Source: JAEZJZ01 sp050949055
Lineage (GTDB): Bacteria > Bacillota > UBA994 > UBA5500
Assembly: GCA_050949055.1 (NCBI GenBank)
Contig: JBMNFA010000008.1
Coordinates: 62,001 to 126,000, forward strand
Reading direction: 5' to 3'
DNA: 64,000 nucleotides
Shown: one piece after another, positions 42,814-49,464 of the stretch
How positions within the stretch are numbered: the stretch's first letter is position 1
Layout of the letters: every line of letters starts with the position of its first letter
Program-made: the position numbers and the translations under genes
The notes under the pieces: model-generated
Database searches by the model: none
What the model saw: only the letters and a program-made list of their open reading frames with translations
What the model was told of the DNA's origin: nothing

Positions 42814-43088
42814 GCAAGCGAGCGCTACAGTTCACCGGTGAAAGATACCAAGCTCCCCGAGGCACCTGGACGGTGTTCGTGGAATTGTGCAAGGGGTGCG
42901 GACTGTGCATCGAGAAGTGCCCTACCCACGTCATCCGCTGGTCGGATCGGCTGAGCAACTACGGCACACCACGGGTAGAGGTGGACGCGGACGGCTGCAT
43001 AGTCTGCAATCAATGCGCCATGCATTGCCCGGACGCAGCCATCAGTGTGGAGGTGCAGCGCAAGGCTAGCCACCCAGATCGGAAATAG
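42810..43088 (+). CDS. 2-oxoacid:ferredoxin oxidoreductase delta subunit (2x[4Fe-4S] ferredoxin)
   Basis: A 92-residue ferredoxin-like subunit with two classical clusters, CKGCGLCIEKCP and CIVCNQCAMHCP. It passes electrons from TPP to external ferredoxin. Last gene of the operon; a stem-loop follows about 160 bases later. In many KorDABC operons this subunit comes first, here it is last. Confidence 0.92.
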   Translation: MSKRALQFTGERYQAPRGTWTVFVELCKGCGLCIEKCPTHVIRWSDRLSNYGTPRVEVDADGCIVCNQCAMHCPDAAISVEVQRKASHPDRK

Positions 43089-43543
43089 AACGCGGCCAAG
43101 GTGAGCGACGGCCCGGATACGTGACGGCAGTGAGCTATCAGCCGTGACCTGTCACCCCACGGGTACATCAACGTCGGCTTTATTAGCTAGCTTGCTGGCC
43201 AGATGGTCACGGGAAGGACACCAGGGTACGTTGAACAACGGAATAACAGTGCACCGAGGACTTCCTCGGTGCCTTCATTTGCGGAGCTGCCACCTCCACC
43301 GCAGTCGTTTCAGTGCGCCGCAGGGGATCCCTCTGCCATAGCATATTGCCGCAATATTCAGAAGGAAAACAGGCTGCAGATGCAGAAAGAGGCAACTGAT
43401 GGATCCTAGCAAGCCCACGGCCCGATGACGCAAAGCCTGGCTAGGAGTCCGAAAGCGCATGGACTTTGGTTAAAACCGCATGGTAGGTTCTGAGCGTTTA
43501 CACGTTGCTTCGTAATATGCTGGACTATAGGGAGGGTTGAAAC
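43089..43543 (+). other. Gene-free stretch with a terminator and a structured leader
   Basis: It contains a terminator-like hairpin GCACCGAGG/CCTCGGTGC (43251-43272) followed by CTTCATTT, and then an apparent structured RNA before darA: AGGCAAC (43390-43396) can pair with GTTGCTT (43504-43510), TCCTAGC (43404-43410) with GCTAGGA (43440-43446), and AGTCC with GGACT (43446-43465). The motif ACGCAAAGCC (43428-43437) is the hallmark of c-di-GMP-I riboswitches, but the expected GNRA hairpin before it is not visible, so the class is uncertain. Confidence 0.4.
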
Positions 43544-43900
43544 ATGAAGCTGCTGATTACCGTCGTCGACGATCAATGCATCGCCCCGCTGACAGAACAG
43601 CTGGTGTCCAAAGGCTACCGCGCAACCAAGCTATCCTCAACCGGTGGTTTCCTCCGCTCCGGCAACACCACACTCCTACTGGGAGTCCGCTCAGACCAGG
43701 TGAACGATGTGCTGACCATCATCCAGAGCGTCTGTCAAACCCGGGAAGAGTACGTCGTCCCCGCCACCCACGCCGAGGCGTTGGCCGGATTCACTCCCAT
43801 GCCGGTGAAGGTGCTGGTAGGCGGAGCAGTGGTGTTCGTGCTGAACGCTGAACAGTGGCGGCTCAGCCATGGCATGATAAACCACGCCTTGGAGGGCTGA
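43544..43900 (+). CDS. darA: c-di-AMP-binding PII-like receptor DarA (PstA)
   Basis: A 118-residue PII-like protein with the diagnostic TKLSSTGGFLRSGNTTLLLG (about 28-47) that forms the cyclic di-AMP pocket. The trimeric family binds c-di-AMP and signals to unknown partners. GGGAGGG lies 7 bases before ATG 43544. With the ydaO riboswitch at 1232-1362 it is the second c-di-AMP sensor in the window. The gene follows a possibly structured leader. Confidence 0.92.
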   Translation: MKLLITVVDDQCIAPLTEQLVSKGYRATKLSSTGGFLRSGNTTLLLGVRSDQVNDVLTIIQSVCQTREEYVVPATHAEALAGFTPMPVKVLVGGAVVFVLNAEQWRLSHGMINHALEG

Positions 43901-43916
43901 CCGCTCTGCATATCCT

Positions 43917-43974
43917 GGACATGGGGACGGTTCTCCTGTCCGGCGCGCCGGACAGGAGAACCGTCCCCATGTCC
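43917..43974. repeat. 58-base perfect palindrome, REP-like
   Basis: Arms of 29 bases with no loop: GGACATGGGGACGGTTCTCC... meets its exact complement at CGGCGC|GCGCCG centred on 43945/43946. The GGGGACGGTTCTCCTGTCC unit resembles dispersed palindromes common in Bacillota genomes. It lies 16 bases past the darA stop and could act as a terminator. Confidence 0.85.
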
Positions 43975-44029
43975 GGGGTAGACGTTCTGATGCATGATTC
44001 GGGAAGCGAAGGATACCGTGTTCGAGGGG

Positions 44030-44058
44030 TTGTGGTCAGCCAAGCGTTCATCTATAAT
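44030..44058 (+). promoter_or_regulatory. Promoter of the ornithine aminotransferase gene
   Basis: TTGTGG (44030-44035), 17 bases, consensus TATAAT (44053-44058). Start of transcription near 44065, 31 bases before the start codon. Confidence 0.7.
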
Positions 44059-44095
44059 GGTGTCAATGGTAAATATTTTCAAAGGAGGGGTCTGC

Positions 44096-45289
44096 GTGAA
44101 CCAGTCAGAGAAGATCATCGCCTTGACTGAGCAGTATGGAGCGCGTAACTATCTTCCACTGCCGATAGTGGTGGCTAAAGCGGAAGGGGTGTGGGTTGAG
44201 GACCCGGAGGGAAACCGCTATCTGGATATGCTCAGCGCCTATTCAGCAGTCAACCCTGGCCACCGTCACCCCAGGATCATGCAAGCGCTGTTGAAACAAG
44301 CGGAACGGGCGACGTTGACGTCTCGCGCGTTTCACAACGATCAGTTGGGGCCGTTCTGTCAAAAGGTTTGCCAGCTGACCAAAAAGGACATGGTGCTGCC
44401 GATGAACACCGGAGCCGAGGCAGTGGAGACGGCGCTGAAAACCATCCGCCGCTGGGCTTACGACGTGAAGGGAGTGCCTGCTGATCAGGCAGAGATTATT
44501 GTCTGCGAGGGCAATTTTCATGGCCGAACTATCGCTGCTGTCTCCCTATCCTCAGAACCGGAGTATAAGCGCGGCTTTGGGCCGATGCTTCCGGGCATCA
44601 AGATGATACCCTATGGGGAAGTTGCTGCGCTCAAGCAGGTGATCACACCCAACACCGCCGGCTTCCTGGTGGAGCCGATCCAAGGGGAAGCGGGCGTGCG
44701 CCTCCCGCCGGCCGGGTTCCTGCGGGAGGCTTACGCCCTCTGCCGTGAACATAATGTGCTGTTTGCAGCCGATGAAATTCAGTCCGGTCTGGGCAGGGCC
44801 GGTATGCGTTTCGCCTGTGACTGGGAGGACGTTGAGCCGGATCTGTACATCATCGGCAAAGCCTTAGGGGGCGGCGTGATCCCCATTTCTTGCGTGGCCG
44901 CCAACAAAGACATTTTGGGCGTGTTCAATCCCGGTTCCCATGGCTCCACCTTTGGGGGCAATCCCCTCGCCTGTGCGGTGGCCATAGCCGCCCTGGAAGT
45001 AATGGAAGATGAGCAGCTGCCCGAACGCTCCCGGCAACTGGGCGAGTACTTCATTGAGCAGCTGCGCCAAATTGAGCACCCCCAGATCAAAGAAGTGCGG
45101 GGCCGCGGCCTCTGGATTGGCATGGAACTACACACCTCTGCTCGGCCCTATTGCGAGCGCCTGATGGAGTTGGGCCTGCTGTGCAAAGAGACCCACGACA
45201 ACGTGATTCGCTTTGCCCCGCCGCTGGTGATCAGCCAGGAGGATTTGGATTGGGGCGTCGAGCGGATCAAGACAATCTTCAAGGACTAA
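44096..45289 (+). CDS. rocD: Ornithine aminotransferase
   Basis: PLP enzyme that moves the delta-amino group of ornithine to 2-oxoglutarate. The 397-residue protein opens with QYGARNYLPLPIVV and has the RocD/OAT blocks YLDMLSAYSAVNPGHRHP, GNFHGRTIAAVSLS, LFAADEIQSGLGRAG and the PLP lysine in IIGKALGGGVIP. GTG 44096 is preceded by AAAGGAGGGG at 5-6 bases; the frame upstream has no better site. Stands alone behind its own promoter. Confidence 0.93.
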   Translation: MNQSEKIIALTEQYGARNYLPLPIVVAKAEGVWVEDPEGNRYLDMLSAYSAVNPGHRHPRIMQALLKQAERATLTSRAFHNDQLGPFCQKVCQLTKKDMVLPMNTGAEAVETALKTIRRWAYDVKGVPADQAEIIVCEGNFHGRTIAAVSLSSEPEYKRGFGPMLPGIKMIPYGEVAALKQVITPNTAGFLVEPIQGEAGVRLPPAGFLREAYALCREHNVLFAADEIQSGLGRAGMRFACDWEDVEPDLYIIGKALGGGVIPISCVAANKDILGVFNPGSHGSTFGGNPLACAVAIAALEVMEDEQLPERSRQLGEYFIEQLRQIEHPQIKEVRGRGLWIGMELHTSARPYCERLMELGLLCKETHDNVIRFAPPLVISQEDLDWGVERIKTIFKD

Positions 45290-45313
45290 GCAACTTTACT
45301 TCCCTTTACACCC

Positions 45314-45337
45314 AACCTAATGGCGCTTGTGCTCGTA
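45314..45337 (+). promoter_or_regulatory. ECF-type promoter upstream of the sigma factor gene
   Basis: AACC (45314-45317), 16 bases, CGTA (45334-45337) fits the general ECF sigma promoter pattern; transcription would begin about 34 bases before the sigma start codon. Suggests self-activation. Confidence 0.5.
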
Positions 45338-45377
45338 TGAAGGGATAGAGGGATCCGACAGAACCGGGGGTGGGGTC

Positions 45378-45953
45378 ATGGTAAGCGACGAGGATCTCTG
45401 TCAGCAGCTGCAATCAGGTTCAGAGGCAGCTTTGGAGGCCTTGGTGCATCGCTATCATGGCCCCATCTTTGGCTATGTCTACCGACAAGTACACGAAGAG
45501 GCAGCGGCCCAGGACTTGGTACAGGAGACCTTTATCCGAGTGTGTACCAGGATTGGACAATACCGCTATCCCGAGCCATTTCGTCCCTGGCTATATCGGA
45601 TTGCCCTGAATATCTGCCGTGATTACTGGAAGAGCGCCTACTACCAGCAGCGGCAGCGCACCGAGAGCATCAGCGCCGGCCTCCTAGATGATTGTGCTAA
45701 TGTGGCCTGCATCTATGACTGGCAGGAGACCCGGGCGGAGGTGCGGCGAGCGATACTCAGTCTGGATGAAACCTATCGCGAGGTGTTGGTGCTGCGGTTT
45801 TATCAGGACCTGAAACTTGCGGAAATTGCCGATATCCTGCAAGCCCCCTTAGGCACCGTCAAATGGCGACTGTTTCAGGCATTGAGACTGGTGAAGGACC
45901 TGCTGCGGAAGGAGGGGATAGCAGATGACTGGGCACAAGAAGGCGATGGCTGA
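45378..45953 (+). CDS. ECF RNA polymerase sigma factor
   Basis: A 191-residue group IV sigma factor. Region 2 reads LVHRYHGPIFGYVYRQV and AQDLVQETFIRV, with FRPWLYRIALNICRDYWK as the -10 recognition part; region 4 reads LDETYREVLVLRFYQDLKLAEIADILQAPLGTVKWRLFQALR. GGGGTGGGG precedes ATG 45378. Its end overlaps the next gene by 29 bases, the usual mark of a sigma/anti-sigma pair. The downstream genes encode a bacitracin- or peptide-type ABC system, so it probably answers envelope stress. Confidence 0.92.
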   Translation: MVSDEDLCQQLQSGSEAALEALVHRYHGPIFGYVYRQVHEEAAAQDLVQETFIRVCTRIGQYRYPEPFRPWLYRIALNICRDYWKSAYYQQRQRTESISAGLLDDCANVACIYDWQETRAEVRRAILSLDETYREVLVLRFYQDLKLAEIADILQAPLGTVKWRLFQALRLVKDLLRKEGIADDWAQEGDG

Positions 45954-46818
45954 GCTGGAAACGGCTCTGGACTTTTCACTGCAAGATCTTGGCGCAACGC
46001 CGGACGCAGCGGAAATGGACTCGCTGCTGGAAACCCTAAAAGTGCTAAGCCAATACACTGCGCCGGAGCCTGACAGAGGATCCACCGCTAGACTGATCAG
46101 CAGCTTGCGCGGACAACTGCCTGCAATGCCGGCGACAGAGCCTCGCTTCCGTCAGCAGATGGAACAGGGCCATCCAGCATGGCACTTGAGGTTGCTGCAA
46201 CTGTTGCGCCCTCAAGTATCCGTGCTGGGCAAACCCTTCTGGCTGGCATCGCTCCTGATCTGCGGCCTAGGCTTGCTGCTGATCAACAGCATCAGCGCAC
46301 AGGGTATGATCCCTTTGCTGATGGCCGCGCCGCTGTTGGCTGCTGGCAGCATCGCTTTCGCTTTCCGCCATCAGGATCAACGGGTGCTGGAGTTGGAGAC
46401 CAGCGCCGCCCTTCCCATGCAACAACTAGTATTGGCCCGTTTGGCGATCGTGCTGTTTGTCAATTGCCTATCCCTGTCCGTGCTCTCCTTGGTGGCGGCG
46501 CGCCTGCTTCCCAGCCTATCGCTGGGAAGCCTGCTGCTCTGCTGGTTAGCCCCCCTGCTCCTCTGGTCTGGCATCACCTTGGATGTCTGTCTGCGCTATG
46601 GGCAATTGGCTGGGTTGGCGGCGGGCTGTGGCAGCTGGGCGCTGCAGTTGTTCCTGCGTTACCTGCATCCCGAGCTGGATCTGCTCAAGTTGGCGCAAGA
46701 GCCTGGGGAAGTCATGCTGCGCCTCGGTGTGCTGCTGGCTGCTGCAGTTCTGTTGGCTCTGACAGTGCGCCGGGCTGGCAAGGGCGATGCTTGGGTAGCC
46801 GCCCGCCTCCCCCGGTGA
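45925..46818 (+). CDS. Multi-pass membrane protein, candidate anti-sigma factor
   Basis: A 297-residue protein: a cytoplasmic, acidic, helical N-terminal part (about 1-95), then six membrane helices (about 100-285). It overlaps the sigma gene by 29 bases (start ATG 45925, GGAGGGG 7 bases upstream), which is where anti-sigma factors usually lie. The N-terminal part has no clear zinc-type (HxxxCxxC) motif, and the membrane part resembles an ABC-2 permease rather than a single-helix anti-sigma. It may be either the sigma partner, a permease, or both. Confidence 0.65.
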   Translation: MTGHKKAMAELETALDFSLQDLGATPDAAEMDSLLETLKVLSQYTAPEPDRGSTARLISSLRGQLPAMPATEPRFRQQMEQGHPAWHLRLLQLLRPQVSVLGKPFWLASLLICGLGLLLINSISAQGMIPLLMAAPLLAAGSIAFAFRHQDQRVLELETSAALPMQQLVLARLAIVLFVNCLSLSVLSLVAARLLPSLSLGSLLLCWLAPLLLWSGITLDVCLRYGQLAGLAAGCGSWALQLFLRYLHPELDLLKLAQEPGEVMLRLGVLLAAAVLLALTVRRAGKGDAWVAARLPR

Positions 46819-47699
46819 GCGTCATGGGCAATTGGCTGGATGTGCGCCGCCTAAGCAGACGCTTTCCCGGCGGGAAGGCAGCTCTACAGAGAGTATCGCT
46901 GCGGATCACTGACGGCGTCACCGCCGTTCTGGGGCAGAATGGCTCTGGAAAGAGCACTTTATTGCGCTGTTTGGCCAGCGTGCTATCGCCAAGCAGCGGG
47001 ATAATTCGGTGGAACGGCGCAGATATTTGGCAGGATATTGCGGGTTACCGCTGGCAGCTCGGCTACCTGCCGCAGGAGTTTGCCGGCTACGATTATATGA
47101 GCGTGCAGCAGTTCCTGGGGTATATGGCTGCCTTAAAACGAATCCCCCATCCCTTGGTGCAACAGCGCATCAACAGGCTGCTGGAAGAGCTTGCTCTGCA
47201 GCCCTCTAGACAAAGGAGGCTCGGACAGCTCTCTGCAGGCCTACTGCAGCAGGTGGGCTTGGCACAGGCTCTGCTCAATGATCCCGATCTGATTCTTCTG
47301 GATGAACCGACAGTCGGCTTGGACCCTGAGGAACGATTGGCTTTCTTGGACCTGATCCGGCGTTTAGCCGCGGAGAGAGTGATCGTCCTTGCCACCCACC
47401 TGATCTCCGACGCAGAGGCGGTCGCTGACAGATTGGTGGTGCTACACGCTGGCCGCTTGCTGGTTCACGCCACACCAGCTAGCCTACTGACCAAATGTCT
47501 GGGGTTGGTGTGGGAACTGGAGGTCACTGACATCGCAGGAATCCCGCAAGAAATGCTCCTCTCTCGCTCCTCCCCCACTGAGCACGGTTATCTGGTCAGG
47601 GTATTGGCACCTGAGCAGCCCACTCCCGCCGCACGGAGGTGCGACCCCAGCTTGGAGGAAGCCTATCTGGCGTTGGTACACGGGTTGATCCCTGCCTGA
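46815..47699 (+). CDS. ABC transporter ATP-binding protein 1
   Basis: A 294-residue ABC-2-type ATPase: Walker A GQNGSGKST, Q-loop in LGYLPQEFAGYDYMSV, signature LSAGLLQQVGLAQAL (a variant of LSGGQ), Walker B LILLDEPTVGLDP, and His switch in ATHLIS. GTG 46815 overlaps the previous stop as GTGA; ATG 46824 is the alternative. It likely powers a permease in this cluster. Confidence 0.88.
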   Translation: MSVMGNWLDVRRLSRRFPGGKAALQRVSLRITDGVTAVLGQNGSGKSTLLRCLASVLSPSSGIIRWNGADIWQDIAGYRWQLGYLPQEFAGYDYMSVQQFLGYMAALKRIPHPLVQQRINRLLEELALQPSRQRRLGQLSAGLLQQVGLAQALLNDPDLILLDEPTVGLDPEERLAFLDLIRRLAAERVIVLATHLISDAEAVADRLVVLHAGRLLVHATPASLLTKCLGLVWELEVTDIAGIPQEMLLSRSSPTEHGYLVRVLAPEQPTPAARRCDPSLEEAYLALVHGLIPA

Positions 47700-47723
47700 T
47701 TGAGGATGCAATCATCTCGGCTA

Positions 47724-47767
47724 TCAGTGCACGAGAGCCCTAGCTTGCTTGGTCATCTCGTGCGCTT
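47724..47767 (+). terminator. Possible terminator between the two ABC ATPase genes
   Basis: GCACGAGA and TCTCGTGC pair across a long loop and are followed by GCTTTTCT. It may reduce transcription between the two halves of the cluster. Confidence 0.4.
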
Positions 47768-47912
47768 TTCTGATCCATTCCACAAGCACCGCAGGGAATT
47801 TCCTCCCCGCAGCCAACCTTTCCAGCAACAGCATCGTATCCAGTCCGAACGCAGACCAATTGCTGCTGCCTGAATCGGCAGCGACGGGGGCGTAAGAGGA
47901 GGTTCCTAGGAG

Positions 47913-48794
47913 ATGCAGGTTGTCATAAAGAACTTGAGTAAGAACTACGGACGTCATGCTGCCTTGAATGGGATTAGCCTGACCATCAACAGCGGCATGT
48001 TTGGACTGCTGGGACCCAACGGAGCTGGCAAGAGCACGCTAATGCGCATCCTGGCCACTCTGCTTCCTCCCAGTTCCGGAACGGCTACGGTGGGTGGGTA
48101 CGACGTTGTCCGCGACCAACAGGAAGTGCGACGTCTGTTGGGGTACTTGCCGCAGGAATTCGGTCTATACAAGAAGCTGAGTGGTTGGGAATTCCTGGAC
48201 TTGGTGGGGAGCTTGAAGGGGTTGGCGACCAAGCGCCGCCGCATGGAACAGGTGGAGCGGGTGCTACGTCAGGTCAACCTGTGGCAGCAAAGAAACCAGA
48301 AACTCGCTAGTTACTCGGGCGGCATGAAGCGGCGCCTGGGCATCGCGCAAGCCTTGCTGGCCGATCCCCAGCTGCTGATCGCGGATGAACCGACCGCTGG
48401 CCTGGATCCGGAGGAGCGCATCCGCTTCCGCAACCTGCTGACAGAGCTGAGCAGCGAGCGAGTGGTGCTGCTTTCCACCCATATCGTCGGCGATGTGGAA
48501 TCCAGCTGTAACCAACTGGCTGTACTGCTCCAAGGAGAGCTGTTGTTCTCGGGCGACCAACCTGCCCTGATGGCACAGGCTGAGGGGAAGGTGTGGCAGG
48601 TGTCCATCCCAGAGAGGGATCTACAACGTCTGTCCTTGCTGGGGAAGGTAGTAGCCACCAGGCGTGACGGCGAGGAGCTGCTGGTGAGGATGGTTTCGGC
48701 AGACAACCCCCTTGGCGCAGGCAAACTGGTGCAGCCTGCCCTGGAGGATGGCTATATGGCATTGATCGCTGCCAGCGAGGGCGGTGAACGCTGA
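47913..48794 (+). CDS. ABC transporter ATP-binding protein 2
   Basis: A 293-residue ATPase with Walker A GPNGAGKST, LLGYLPQEFGLYKKLSG, signature YSGGMKRRLGIAQAL and Walker B LLIADEPTAGLDP, closest to bacitracin/lantibiotic-type exporters. Clearly related to ATPase 1 (same GYLPQEF and PEERxxFxxL blocks), so the two arose by duplication. GGAGG and then TAGGAG precede ATG 47913. Confidence 0.9.
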   Translation: MQVVIKNLSKNYGRHAALNGISLTINSGMFGLLGPNGAGKSTLMRILATLLPPSSGTATVGGYDVVRDQQEVRRLLGYLPQEFGLYKKLSGWEFLDLVGSLKGLATKRRRMEQVERVLRQVNLWQQRNQKLASYSGGMKRRLGIAQALLADPQLLIADEPTAGLDPEERIRFRNLLTELSSERVVLLSTHIVGDVESSCNQLAVLLQGELLFSGDQPALMAQAEGKVWQVSIPERDLQRLSLLGKVVATRRDGEELLVRMVSADNPLGAGKLVQPALEDGYMALIAASEGGER

Positions 48795-48795
48795 G

Positions 48796-49446
48796 ATGCT
48801 GAAGGAATGGAGATTGCATTTTACCTTAGTCCATCTGGCATCCCCGACCATCTTGGCGTTGGCGCTTTGGAATCTCAGCGCTGGCCGCAACAGTCCCCTG
48901 TTTGCTCCTAGAATGTCCGAGCTGATACAGGTCTTCGGCGTGTTCTGGCCACTGGCACTGTGCATCGGGGTAGCCACCATACTGCCCTACGAACGGCAAT
49001 CCGGCATGTTTGCTCTGCGGCTGACCTATGCTCGTCCCTACTGGCTGTCGCTGTTGCAGAAACTGGCCCTGCCTATCTCCCTCTGGGCGCTGTGGGGTAG
49101 CCTGGGCCTGATCTTCAGCTACTACAACTACCTCGCATTTCCTACATGGCAGCTGCTAGGGATAATTGTCCCCCCGACGGTTGCCCTGGCCGGGTTCACT
49201 CTGTTTAGCAGCGTGCTGACGCTGAATATGCCTGCTTCGCTCCTGGCCACGGTGGCTTGGTGGGGATTTGAGCTGGCTACCGGCTGTCGCCTTAGCGGTC
49301 AGCTGGCCCTCTTCCCTATTCCGATGGGTCGGGTGGATGTGAACCTGGTCTTGAATCACTGGCTGCTGCTGACCATCGGGTTGCTGTTGGCCATCGCCGG
49401 CATCTTGCTGTTACCCCGGCGTCAACTGCCGACTGTGGAAGAATAG
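48796..49446 (+). CDS. ABC-2-like membrane protein
   Basis: A 216-residue protein with six predicted membrane helices (LHFTLVHLASPTILALALW first, LLLTIGLLLAIAGILLL last) and short loops. ATG 48796 follows the ATPase stop by one base, with GGTGA 8 bases upstream. Probable permease working with ATPase 2 and the large protein that follows. Confidence 0.7.
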   Translation: MLKEWRLHFTLVHLASPTILALALWNLSAGRNSPLFAPRMSELIQVFGVFWPLALCIGVATILPYERQSGMFALRLTYARPYWLSLLQKLALPISLWALWGSLGLIFSYYNYLAFPTWQLLGIIVPPTVALAGFTLFSSVLTLNMPASLLATVAWWGFELATGCRLSGQLALFPIPMGRVDVNLVLNHWLLLTIGLLLAIAGILLLPRRQLPTVEE

Positions 49447-49464
49447 AACGAGGGGGAAGGAACA

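Noticed and set aside
47724..47957. Minus-strand 77-codon frame between the two ABC ATPase genes
   Set aside because: No ribosome site, overlaps the start of the next gene and contains the hairpin arms.
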